Source of the DNA: Marinobacter nanhaiticus D15-8W
GTDB lineage: Bacteria > Pseudomonadota > Gammaproteobacteria > Pseudomonadales > Oleiphilaceae
NCBI RefSeq assembly: GCF_036511935.1
Contig: NZ_AP028878.1
Span: forward strand, 2,480,001-2,544,000
Direction: 5' to 3'
Length of the DNA stretch: 64,000 nt
Under the pieces are notes generated by a model. It was not told where the DNA came from. It did not search any database and saw only the letters and a list, made by a program, of their open reading frames with translations. A program made the translations under genes and the position numbers. Below, piece by piece: positions 19,315 through 27,749 of the stretch (position 1 is its first letter; each line of letters starts with the position of its first letter).

Positions 19315-19518
19315 TTCTCTGTATATGTCCTATGCTTATCGATCAACGGGCAAGGTAAAATTAAGTCAATTCCTGACATATTTCTGTTGACGAGTTTACG
19401 TCGTCAGTTAAAGATTCAATGGCGTTTCAGGAAAGCTTTCGCAATAAACGTGCCGTAATTTGGCTCCAAGGATCGACCAGATCGGTAACCCGAAAGTTCT
19501 ATTAATAGGTAGATCGTT

Positions 19519-20451
19519 ATGGCAGGTGTATTAGACAGCGTTAACCAGAGAACGCAGCTGGTCGGGCAGAATCGTCTCGAACTTCTGCTCTTTCGCTTAA
19601 AGGGACGTCAGATTTACGGCATCAATGTCTTCAAAGTGAAAGAAGTTCTTCAATGCCCGAAGCTGTCGTCTATTCCGAAAAGTCGCTCTGTCGTTCGCGG
19701 GGTCGCTCATATCCGGGGCGAAACGATCCCGGTGATAGATCTGGGCTTGGCCATCGGCATGCCGGGTATTCCCGAGGACAAGCTATCTGAAAGCTTTGTC
19801 GTGATTTCAGAGTACAATCGTCGTACCCAGGGCTTTCTTGTGGCAGGCGTCGAACGCATCGTTAACCTCAACTGGGAAGACGTCTCACCGCCGCCAAAAG
19901 GGGCTGGGAGAGAGGTCTATCTCACAGCCGTTGCCAGGATCGATGAGCAGCTAATCGAAATTATCGATGTCGAGAAGGTGCTTGCTGAAGTATCGCCGCT
20001 AAAAGAGGACGTCGGCGAGGAATTGCTTTCCAGGAGTTCTGAGACTGATAGGTCTGACAACCGGCCGGTGCTCGTGGTCGACGATTCCTCTGTCGCGAGA
20101 CGGCAGGTAGAACGCTGTCTTACGGCTATCGGGCTTGGTGTCGTTACCAAGAACGATGGCAAGCAGGCCTTGGAATATGTCAAAGAGTTGACAGCGGACG
20201 GCTCTGACTTGTCCGATCATATCTCGCTTATGATTTCGGATGTCGAGATGCCTGAGATGGACGGGTACACTCTCGTCACCCGTTGTAAGGAAAATTCCCA
20301 GTTAAAATCCGTGTATATCATGCTCCACACTTCCCTCAGCGGCGTATTCAATCGTGCGATGGTTCAAAAGGTTGGTGCTGACGACTTCATGGCGAAGTTC
20401 AGCCCTGACGAACTTGCCGAACGCGTCATGGAAGTGATGGATAAGCTTTAA
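19519..20451 (+). CDS. cheV: Chemotaxis coupling protein CheV
   Basis: A 310-residue CheW-receiver fusion. The CheW-like domain spans about residues 15-160 ('LLLFRLKGRQIYGINVFKVKE' region, 'GVAHIRGETIPVIDL'). The receiver domain runs from about 183 to the end, with acidic pair DD188-189, phospho-acceptor Asp241 in 'ISDVEMPEMDGY' and the late Lys in 'DDFMAKFSPDEL'. CheV couples receptors to CheA and can act as a phosphate sink. The cheR gene follows 50 bp downstream. The ribosome site is weak (ATAGGTAG). A possible -35 TTGACG lies at 19387-19392. Confidence 0.95.
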   Translation: MAGVLDSVNQRTQLVGQNRLELLLFRLKGRQIYGINVFKVKEVLQCPKLSSIPKSRSVVRGVAHIRGETIPVIDLGLAIGMPGIPEDKLSESFVVISEYNRRTQGFLVAGVERIVNLNWEDVSPPPKGAGREVYLTAVARIDEQLIEIIDVEKVLAEVSPLKEDVGEELLSRSSETDRSDNRPVLVVDDSSVARRQVERCLTAIGLGVVTKNDGKQALEYVKELTADGSDLSDHISLMISDVEMPEMDGYTLVTRCKENSQLKSVYIMLHTSLSGVFNRAMVQKVGADDFMAKFSPDELAERVMEVMDKL

Positions 20452-20501
20452 GCCATTCCGTTGCACGCAATTCAGGCTAATGCCATAACTGCTGAGAGCA
20501 C

Positions 20502-21338
20502 ATGAAATCTGAAATAACTCCCCAGGAATACGAAGCGTTCAAGACATTCCTGCAGGATGCGTGTGGCATTTTGCTGGGCGAAAACAAGCAATACCTGGTT
20601 AAAAGCCGACTGCGCAAGATTCTTGAAGAGAACGGCCACGATTCTCTGGGTGACTTGGTGAGGAACCTGCAGAGGCCAGGACGAAACCCGCTGCGTGAAG
20701 TGGTTATCGATGCGATGACCACCAATGAAACGTTATGGTTTCGGGACACGCATCCGTTCCGTATTCTCACAGACCGTCTCCTGCCTGAACTGGCGGAGTT
20801 CAAAGGTATGCAGCAGTTGCGTATCTGGTCTGCGGCATGCTCTACGGGGCAGGAGCCGTATTCCATTGGTATGGCCATTGATGAATTTCGACGCCAGAAA
20901 CCGGGCAAGTTGCGCGGCGATGCCCGCATCGTCGCGACGGACATCTCCCGCAGCGTGCTGGACGTTGCCCGGAAAGGTGAATACGAAATGCTGGCGATCG
21001 GGCGAGGCCTCTCACCGGAGCGCCAGAAGAACTTCTTCTCCGCGCTGCCCTCCGGTGGCTGGCAGATCAAGCCTGCGATCAAGAACATGGTCGAATTCAA
21101 GGAGCTGAACCTGCTTGAGCGCTACGTGCTTGGGAAGTTCGACTTGGTGTTCTGCCGCAACGTACTGATCTATTTCTCCGCCGACCTTAAGAAAGATATC
21201 CTCACGCGCATCCACTCCACGCTGAACCCCGGCGGGTACTTGATCCTGGGGGCGTCGGAATCCTTGAATGGGTTACCGGATCTCTACGAGATGGTGCAGT
21301 GCCAGCCGGGGATTATCTATCGGGCGAAGAAGAAGTAG
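20502..21338 (+). CDS. cheR: Chemotaxis protein-glutamate O-methyltransferase CheR
   Basis: A 278-residue receptor methyltransferase. The N-terminal helical CheR_N domain covers about 1-70 and the SAM-binding domain follows, with 'WSAACSTGQEPYSIGM' (SAM motif I region), 'RIVATDISRSVLDVAR' and 'FDLVFCRNVLIYF'. It uses SAM to methylate receptor glutamates for adaptation. It is cotranscribed with cheV. In many polar flagellates flgBCDE comes next; here the strand continues with a tRNA gene and repeats, so the rod/hook operon must be elsewhere. Confidence 0.95.
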   Translation: MKSEITPQEYEAFKTFLQDACGILLGENKQYLVKSRLRKILEENGHDSLGDLVRNLQRPGRNPLREVVIDAMTTNETLWFRDTHPFRILTDRLLPELAEFKGMQQLRIWSAACSTGQEPYSIGMAIDEFRRQKPGKLRGDARIVATDISRSVLDVARKGEYEMLAIGRGLSPERQKNFFSALPSGGWQIKPAIKNMVEFKELNLLERYVLGKFDLVFCRNVLIYFSADLKKDILTRIHSTLNPGGYLILGASESLNGLPDLYEMVQCQPGIIYRAKKK

Positions 21339-21463
21339 TTTGATCAAAAACTGCACTCTCCGTTGTTTTTACACGAAAATAACGAATCAGAGTTGCCAAA
21401 CCCGAGCAAAACCATTAGAGTTTGCGCCCTCAGATCGGCAGAGCCCATCTGGAACAGTTTATT

Positions 21464-21554
21464 GGAGAGGTGGCCGAGTGGCTGAAGGCGCACGCCTGGA
21501 AAGTGTGTATACGTTAATAGCGTATCGAGGGTTCGAATCCCTCCCTCTCCGCCA
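21464..21554 (+). tRNA. tRNA-Ser (anticodon GGA)
   Basis: A 91-base class II tRNA. The acceptor arms GGAGAGG / CCTCTCC match perfectly, with discriminator G and an encoded CCA at 21552-21554. The D loop has GGCCGAGTGGCTGAAGGC, the anticodon loop is CTGGAAA (anticodon GGA, reads UCC/UCU), a long variable arm follows as expected for serine, and the T arm holds GGTTCGAATCC. It is followed directly by a hairpin terminator. Confidence 0.97.
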
Positions 21555-21558
21555 ATAC

Positions 21559-21587
21559 AAAACCCGACCGTAGTGTCGGGTTTTTTA
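21559..21587 (+). terminator. Terminator of tRNA-Ser, first of three copies
   Basis: Stem AACCCGAC / GTCGGGTT with a short loop, followed by a run of T. The same hairpin recurs exactly 200 and 400 bases later (21761 and 21961) as part of the tandem repeat. Confidence 0.85.
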
Positions 21588-22088
21588 TTGGCTGATCGGG
21601 AGGGTAGAAGACCCCTCGCGGGTTCGACCGGAGCAGGCAAAGCCTGCGGAGGAACGTCGGAGCGAATGCGACGACGGCCCCGAAGGGGTGAGGCGCAAAG
21701 CGCCGAATAATCCCGATCGGGAAGCGTCCCGTAAAGTGTCGTCGAAGCATGAATGCAAGAAACCCGACCGTAGTGTCGGGTTTTTTATTGGCTGATCGGG
21801 AGGGTAGAAGACCCCTCGCGGGTTCGACCGGAGCAGGCAAAGCCTGCGGAGGAACGTCGGAGCGAATGCGACGACGGCCCCGAATGGGTGAGGCGCAAAG
21901 CGCCGAATAATCCCGATCGGGAAGCGTCCCGTAAAGTGTCGTCGAAGCATGAATGCAAGAAACCCGACCGTAGTGTCGGGTTTTTTATTGGCTGATCGGG
22001 AGGGTAGAAGACCCCTCGCGGGTTCGACCGTAGCAGGCGAAGCTTGCGGAGGAACGTCGGAGCGAACGCGACGACGGCCTCGGAGGGG
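21561..22088. repeat. 200-bp tandem repeat, 2.6 copies, downstream of tRNA-Ser
   Basis: Copies begin at 21561, 21761 and 21961. The first two are 200 bp each and differ at one base that I can see (cgaaGgggtg versus cgaaTgggtg). The third is ~128 bp, more diverged, and breaks off six bases before the stop codon of the LysR gene. Each unit starts with the tRNA terminator hairpin and contains a second hairpin-prone, GC-rich part. It fills the 539-bp gap between tRNA-Ser and the LysR gene. Small reading frames across it repeat themselves and are not genes. Confidence 0.93.
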
Positions 22089-22093
22089 GCGGG

Positions 22094-23005
22094 CTAAACG
22101 TCGATCGTGGTCGATCTTGCGCGGGCGGCAAAGTGATCGATAAGGAACTCCACAAACAATTGCACCAGCCTTGAGGATTGTCGGTGTTTGGGATAGACCG
22201 CATAGACGGCGGAGGCGGACGGGGAATATTGACGCAGTATAGGCATCAACTGTCCTGAACTAACGGCACCGCTGACGATGAAGTCGGGCAGGTAGGCGAT
22301 ACCACGGCCGGCAATCGCCAGGTCCCGCAGCACTTCACCATTATTGGCGCGCAGGGGCCCTTTTACAGTGATTTGCAGGGGGCTGTCGTTTTCATCGAAG
22401 ACCCAGTCCATACTGCTGCCGTGGCCATACAGCAGGCAGTCGTATTCCTTGAGTTGGTGGGGTGCTGCCGGTGCAGGATGCTCATTCAGGTAATCGGGGC
22501 TGGCACAGGCAACCATATCGACGTCCATCAGCCGACGTGCAACCAGGGTGGAGTCGGCCAATTGCCCGCTGCGAATGGCCATATCATATCCCTCGCCAAC
22601 GATATCCACCGGACGATCATTCAGATCGAGCTCTAAATGGACCAGCGGATGTTGTTCCAGGAATGTGGGCAAGATTTCGCCCAGATACATTGTGCCGAAA
22701 GTCATGGGTGCACTGATGCGCAGGGTACCCCGGGCAGTGTAGCTTTGGCTGCTGACCAGTTCCTTGGTTTCGTCGACGTCGTCAAGTATCCGAATCGCGC
22801 GAGCGTAGAGGGTCATCCCGATATCGGTCGGGTTCGTCTGTCGGGTCGTGCGGTCGAGCAGGCGTACGCCCAACTCGTCCTCGAGCATGGTCATACGCCG
22901 GCTGACGTACTGCTTGGACAGGCCAAGTCGCTCAGCAGCGGCCGTAAAACTTCCGGAGTCGATGGTGTTGGTAAAGAGGCGAAGGTCTTCCAGTTGCATG
23001 GACAT
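22094..23005 (-). CDS. LysR-family transcriptional regulator
   Basis: A 303-residue regulator of the CrgA-like subgroup. The N-terminal helix-turn-helix covers about 3-62 ('DLRLFTNTIDSGSFTAAAERL', 'SKQYVSRRMTMLEDELGVRLL'). The substrate-binding domain follows ('TLRISAPMTFGTMYLGEILP', 'GYDMAIRSGQLADSTLVARR'). Its stop codon lies just beyond the partial third copy of the 200-bp repeat, so the repeat edge may have touched its 3' end. No obvious divergent target gene lies upstream; the next gene is a chemoreceptor 294 bp away. The ligand is unknown. Confidence 0.9.
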   Translation of the reverse strand: MSMQLEDLRLFTNTIDSGSFTAAAERLGLSKQYVSRRMTMLEDELGVRLLDRTTRQTNPTDIGMTLYARAIRILDDVDETKELVSSQSYTARGTLRISAPMTFGTMYLGEILPTFLEQHPLVHLELDLNDRPVDIVGEGYDMAIRSGQLADSTLVARRLMDVDMVACASPDYLNEHPAPAAPHQLKEYDCLLYGHGSSMDWVFDENDSPLQITVKGPLRANNGEVLRDLAIAGRGIAYLPDFIVSGAVSSGQLMPILRQYSPSASAVYAVYPKHRQSSRLVQLFVEFLIDHFAARARSTTIDV

Positions 23006-23299
23006 CCCATTCCAGTGAATAAACGGTTTTCCAATCGCGATTACAGGTTGGTATTTTTTTGACGGTCGGCCACAGCGTTTGAGACTTCAGCACCACCTCA
23101 GTTTCCCGTGCCCACACTTCAGGATAACAGCCGCCCCCCGGGAATAAAGAGCCTGATTCTTTCGACGGCTCTGTTTTGTCAAATCCAGTAAAAATTCAGT
23201 TATTACATGGCAGGTCAAAGACTTGCCGCCTGACTGCAATAAAACTGACATATTGGGCGCATAGGCTCACGTTGAACTTAATGAGAGGTAGTTCACGTT

Positions 23300-24904
23300 A
23301 TGCAGCTGACTGTCCGTCTGCGCCTTGTGATTTTCTCCGGGTTCTGTCTTTTAGCCTTGGCCGGATTGGCATGGTTGTCCATGTCGGTCGTGCATGAGGC
23401 AGAAAAGGCAACGGACCGACTCGTGCGTGAAGAAATGGCCGACGTCTGGCTGTTGACCGATCTCGATCGGAGCCATCGCCAGCTCAAGGACCTGGCCTAT
23501 AAGATCAAGGCTCAACTGCTGCTTTGGGAAGAGATCAACGCGGCCTTCGAGGAGACCTCCAAAGCCATCAACGTGCAATGGCAGCGTGCAATCGACAATC
23601 CCCGCATGAAAGCCTGGGCTGAATCCCACGAGGCAGAGCATGCGGCGGTGCTGGAACTACTGACGCAAATGCGCGAGGGTATCAACGAGCAAAGTTATTA
23701 CTCCGTCGGCAAGGTGGTCGATTTCCAGCTTTATCCCGCCATCGATCCGATGCTGGCAATTATCGACGAGCAGCGCGCTGCCGGGCGTTTGCAAACCGAT
23801 AGCGGCTCCGAAGCCCTTCTGGCCTTTCTCGATCAGCAGCAACGTTATTTGGTGGTTGGCGCAGTGGTCGTGCTTGTCGTCATTCTGTTGTTGACCTGGT
23901 GGTTACGCAAAACCGTAACCACGCGCCTGCAGGCCATCGCCAGCCGCCTTCGCAAGATGGAATCGGCTTCGGACCTGTCCACGCCGCTCCCGATTTCAGG
24001 CCAGGACGAAGTCACCTCCGTTGCGTTGGCCATCAACGGTCTGATCGACAAATTCAAGACGTTCGTCGGCGACGTCACAGGTGCAGCCCTGGCCTTGCAG
24101 GAACGTTCCGCCTCCCTTGACGAGCAGGCCGACGCGGTGCATCGCTCATCGGCAAACACCCATTCCCAGATCAAGGACGTGGTGTCTTCCATGTCTGCGA
24201 TTACCGAAAGTGCTACTCAAATCGAGCGCTCCGCGCAGGATTCGCGCCAGAAGGTGACCGATGCGGTGTCTGGCAACGACGATGTGCAGAACCAGTTGCG
24301 TGAGAGTGAGCACGCGGCCGAACATGCCGTTGATGTGATCGGCCGGGTCGCTACGGCTATCGAAGCGCTGCGGGGCTCCAGCGAAAAGATCGAACAGGTA
24401 ATCAGCGTTATCGCCGATATTGCCGAACAGACCAACCTGCTGGCGCTCAATGCCGCGATCGAGGCGGCCCGCGCGGGTGAGCAGGGACGTGGTTTTGCGG
24501 TCGTGGCGGACGAGGTGCGCAATCTATCCCGCCGAACCGGAGAGTCCACCAGCCAGATTCGGCAGTGGGTAAGCGAACTGGTCGAACAGGTCGACAGTGC
24601 CCACGGTTTGCTGGATGAGACGCGTGCGGCGGGCGACAGCAACCGGGAAACACTTGGCACCCTGAAGACCCACCTCGTCGCCCTCAAGGACACGTTCGAT
24701 GATCTCAAGCACTTTACCAACGAAGTGGACGAAGCCATTGTCGTGCAGCGAGAGGAGATTGGCCGTGTCGGCCGGCGCGCGGACGCGTTGGGCGAAAGCT
24801 CCCAGGGGCTCGAGCAACATGTGGGCAACACCACGGCGGTGAGTGTCCAACTGCGAGAGCAGTCCGAATCACTCCAGGCCCTGATCGCCCGTTTCCAGAT
24901 CTAG
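23300..24904 (+). CDS. Methyl-accepting chemotaxis protein
   Basis: A 534-residue transmembrane receptor. TM1 lies at about residues 10-30, a ~145-residue helical periplasmic sensor follows, and TM2 is at about 175-195 ('[19 protein letters not shown]'). Next come a HAMP domain and the cytoplasmic signalling coiled coil with the invariant hairpin tip '[20 protein letters not shown]' and '[21 protein letters not shown]'. No C-terminal CheR-binding pentapeptide is present. The sensor looks like a four-helix bundle; the ligand cannot be read from the sequence. A GAGAGG ribosome site precedes the start. Confidence 0.94.
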   Translation: MQLTVRLRLVIFSGFCLLALAGLAWLSMSVVHEAEKATDRLVREEMADVWLLTDLDRSHRQLKDLAYKIKAQLLLWEEINAAFEETSKAINVQWQRAIDNPRMKAWAESHEAEHAAVLELLTQMREGINEQSYYSVGKVVDFQLYPAIDPMLAIIDEQRAAGRLQTDSGSEALLAFLDQQQRYLVVGAVVVLVVILLLTWWLRKTVTTRLQAIASRLRKMESASDLSTPLPISGQDEVTSVALAINGLIDKFKTFVGDVTGAALALQERSASLDEQADAVHRSSANTHSQIKDVVSSMSAITESATQIERSAQDSRQKVTDAVSGNDDVQNQLRESEHAAEHAVDVIGRVATAIEALRGSSEKIEQVISVIADIAEQTNLLALNAAIEAARAGEQGRGFAVVADEVRNLSRRTGESTSQIRQWVSELVEQVDSAHGLLDETRAAGDSNRETLGTLKTHLVALKDTFDDLKHFTNEVDEAIVVQREEIGRVGRRADALGESSQGLEQHVGNTTAVSVQLREQSESLQALIARFQI

Positions 24905-24964
24905 AACAATTGGAAGGCTGCGAGCGCGAGAAACCAGGTTCGGGAGCGTGAAGTAGGCTGGACG

Positions 24965-24990
24965 GGCCCGGAGTCAGGCTCCGGGCCTTT
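24965..24990 (+). terminator. Terminator between the chemoreceptor gene and gabT
   Basis: Nine-bp perfect stem GGCCCGGAG / CTCCGGGCC with a TCAGG loop and TTT. It lies between two convergent genes and is near-symmetric, so it may act in both directions. Confidence 0.75.
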
Positions 24991-25007
24991 AGAGGGGATG
25001 CTGCCTT

Positions 25008-26282
25008 TTACAGCTCTTTCAGGCTTTCCTCAACGATACTCAAACCTTCCTCAAGCACGTCGTCCTGGATGGTTATGGGCATCAGGAACCGGATCGAGTT
25101 GCCCCAGAGACCACAATTCAGGAGGATCAGGCCTTTCTCCTTGCATTTCTTGACCAGGGCGCCGGCCATGTCGGCATCGGGATCACGAGACTGCTTATCC
25201 TTGACCAGCTCGAATGCCGCCATGGGGCCCAGGTTGCGCACGAAATCCACATGTTCGAAGGTTTCCTGCCATTGGGTGAGCCGCTGCTCAAGCTTCTTGC
25301 CCAATGCCACGCTCTTCTCAAGGATCTTTTCTTCCTCGAAGATATCCATCACGGCCAGTGCGGAAGCGCAGGACAGCGGGTTACCGCTGTAGGTGCCGCC
25401 GAGGCTCGTGGGGCCGGACGCATCCATCATCTTGGCGTTGCCCACCACCGCTGAGATCGGCATGCCGCCGGCCATGCTCTTGGCCATGGTAATAATGTCA
25501 GGTTTCACGCCGCTATGCTCGACGGCGAACATCTTGCCGGTGCGGCCAAAGCCGGACTGCACCTCGTCGACGATCAGGGCGATACCGTGCTCGTCACAGA
25601 GCTTGCGCAGTGCCTGCATGAAGCTGGGCGGTGCGATATAGAACCCGCCTTCGCCCTGGACGGCCTCAATCACGATGGCGGCAACATCCTTGGCAGGGAT
25701 GTCGGTCTTGAACAGCATCTTCAGGCTTTCAAGGCTGTCCTCTTCGCTGATGCCGTGGTACGGAATCGGGTACTGGGCACGGAACACACCACCAGGCATC
25801 GGTCCGAAATCGTATTTGTAGGCGGTGACCTTACCAGTCATGGCGAGGGTCATAAGGGTACGCCCGTGGTAGCCGCCATCGAAACAGATTACCCCGTGAC
25901 GGCCAGTCGCACAGCGTGCAATCTTGACGGCGTTCTCCAGCGCTTCGGCCCCGGCGTTGAACATGCAAGCCTTGGCGCTGTCGCCGGTCACCGGGGAGAT
26001 CTTGCACAGTTTCTCGGCCAGTTGGACGTATGGGGCGTAGGGCATCACCGTCTGGCAGGTATGCATGACCTTATCGAGCTGCGCTTTCACCGCGGCAACC
26101 ACCTTGGGATGGCGATGGCCGACATTCAACACGCCGATACCCCCGGCAAAATCGATCATGCGCTTACCGTCCGCATCCCACACTTCCGCATTCTCTGCGC
26201 GGTCTGCGAATTGATTGTTCGGGCTCGCAGCCCCGGAAGCAACATACTTTTCTTTGAGGGCTTGCAGTTCAGCGTTGTTCAT
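25008..26282 (-). CDS. gabT: 4-aminobutyrate aminotransferase
   Basis: A 424-residue class III PLP transaminase that moves the amino group of GABA to 2-oxoglutarate, giving succinate semialdehyde. Visible features are 'NAGAEALENAVKIAR', 'CFDGGYHGRTLMTLAMTG', 'EAVQGEGGFYIAPPSFM', 'LIVDEVQSGFGRTG' and the PLP lysine K268 in 'ITMAKSMAGG'. I start at ATG 26282, eight bases after AGGAG, rather than the upstream ATG at 26312. No succinate semialdehyde dehydrogenase gene is beside it, so activity on 5-aminovalerate is also possible. Confidence 0.92.
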   Translation of the reverse strand: MNNAELQALKEKYVASGAASPNNQFADRAENAEVWDADGKRMIDFAGGIGVLNVGHRHPKVVAAVKAQLDKVMHTCQTVMPYAPYVQLAEKLCKISPVTGDSAKACMFNAGAEALENAVKIARCATGRHGVICFDGGYHGRTLMTLAMTGKVTAYKYDFGPMPGGVFRAQYPIPYHGISEEDSLESLKMLFKTDIPAKDVAAIVIEAVQGEGGFYIAPPSFMQALRKLCDEHGIALIVDEVQSGFGRTGKMFAVEHSGVKPDIITMAKSMAGGMPISAVVGNAKMMDASGPTSLGGTYSGNPLSCASALAVMDIFEEEKILEKSVALGKKLEQRLTQWQETFEHVDFVRNLGPMAAFELVKDKQSRDPDADMAGALVKKCKEKGLILLNCGLWGNSIRFLMPITIQDDVLEEGLSIVEESLKEL

Positions 26283-26508
26283 TGGCGTTCTCCTGGTTGG
26301 CCAGACAGTCACGAAATGGACGACGGACAGGTCTTGCGACCGGGCCCCGAATGCGCGGGTTGGAGGCGACGGGCCTCACGTTGGGATTCAACAACCCGCA
26401 ACCTATAACTTAGAGGTTATACGCGGGGTATTACCAGCCTTTGGCAGTAATTTTTCATAGTGGGTGACCGTGTGATTCGTGCAACACGACATGAGGGCGA
26501 CCACCGGT

Positions 26509-27606
26509 CTAACGTTCGGCGCCCATTGCTTTCGCACGGCGATCCCTTTCCATGAGAGCTTCGCTGGAAGTAGGACCTACTGTCCAGCCTTTAAGGTTCT
26601 CTTCGATCAACTGCTCCAGCGCGTCGATATGAGGCTCTTCGGCATTGAGTGCGGAGATGTACTGGAATTGCTCGCCGCCGGCTTCCATGAAGTAATCTCG
26701 ATTCTCCTCGTTGATTTCTTCGATGGTTTCCAGGCAGTCCGCCGAGAAACCCGGACAAAAGACGTCGATCGATTTGGTGCCTTCTGACGGCAGGGCCTTG
26801 AGCGTCTCGTCGGTATAGGGCTGCAGCCATTCCTCCCGGCCGAAGCGGGACTGGAACGTTGTCATGTACTGATCCTCGTTGAGGCCCAGCCGCGCGGCCA
26901 GCAGGCGCGATGTCTTAAAGCATTCGCAATGGTAGGGATCGCCCCTGAGGAGGTATTTCTTGGGCACCCCGTGGTAGGAGAGAATCAGCTTTTCGCCTGC
27001 ACCATGTTCCTTCCGGAAGGCCTCGATGTGTTTGGCCATGGCTTCGATATAAGACGGGTAGTCCGGGTAGTGGCTGATAAAACGGAAATCCGGCAGCCAA
27101 CGGCGACGGGTGAAGTCTGCGGCTATTGCATCGAAGGTGGAGCCCGATGTGGAACCGGAATATTGGGGATAGAGCGGCAGAACCACCAGCTTACGAACCC
27201 CGGCCCGTTGGAGATCCTCCAATACGGAATTTATCGAAGGGGAACCATAACGCATGGCAAAGGCCACCACGACTTTGTCCCCATAACGTGCCTGGAGACG
27301 TTCCCTGAGTTTTTCGCACTGATCGGCGGTATGAAGGAGGAGCGGGGAGCCCTCGGGCTTCCAGACCTTGCGGTAGGCTGCCGCCGATCGGGAAGGGCGT
27401 ATGCGCAGGATCACGCCATTGAGGATCAGCCACCAAAGCATACGGGGAAACTCCACTACCCGGGGGTCGGACAGGAATTCCCTAAGATATCGGCGCAGCG
27501 CCTTGGTTGTTGGCGCGTCAGGTGTTCCCAGATTGGTGATAAGGACGCCGGTTCTGTCAGGTTGCTGGTGGTGGAATCCGGATGGACCCTGATAATGCAT
27601 CTTCAA
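26509..27606 (-). CDS. hemH: Ferrochelatase HemH
   Basis: A 365-residue enzyme inserting Fe2+ into protoporphyrin IX, the last step of protoheme synthesis. Family motifs are 'VLITNLGTPDAPTTKALRRY', 'LPLYPQYSGSTSGSTFDA', the catalytic His212 in 'LSYHGVPKKYLLRGDPY' and Glu293 in 'GFSADCLETIEEI'. It stands alone, with 143 bp to the SulP gene downstream and 226 bp to gabT. The start may be the ATG at 27606 or 27600. Confidence 0.96.
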   Translation of the reverse strand: MKMHYQGPSGFHHQQPDRTGVLITNLGTPDAPTTKALRRYLREFLSDPRVVEFPRMLWWLILNGVILRIRPSRSAAAYRKVWKPEGSPLLLHTADQCEKLRERLQARYGDKVVVAFAMRYGSPSINSVLEDLQRAGVRKLVVLPLYPQYSGSTSGSTFDAIAADFTRRRWLPDFRFISHYPDYPSYIEAMAKHIEAFRKEHGAGEKLILSYHGVPKKYLLRGDPYHCECFKTSRLLAARLGLNEDQYMTTFQSRFGREEWLQPYTDETLKALPSEGTKSIDVFCPGFSADCLETIEEINEENRDYFMEAGGEQFQYISALNAEEPHIDALEQLIEENLKGWTVGPTSSEALMERDRRAKAMGAER

Positions 27607-27749
27607 CGTGTCCTTCGATAAAGAGGTGTCGGCGGTAGCTCGAGCTTTACGCTTGTCTGGGCGGGAAGGATTAGTTTTTTTGGGCGACGAGTCAATGCTG
27701 AACGTCTATAGCTAAAAATAATAAATTGCCTGATGTGTTTAAGCTTGGG

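Noticed and set aside
21344..22203. Several overlapping short ORFs across tRNA-Ser and the 200-bp repeats
   Set aside because: They are translations of the tRNA and of the repeat itself; the same peptide recurs at each copy and there are no ribosome sites. Such frames are often mis-annotated near tRNA-Ser genes.
23160..23299. Sigma-28 promoter before the chemoreceptor gene
   Set aside because: TAAAACTG and GGCGCATA are present but spacing and second box do not match FliA consensus well enough.
25515..26408. 297-codon plus-strand frame opposite gabT
   Set aside because: It is antisense to a clear PLP transaminase and has no domain features.
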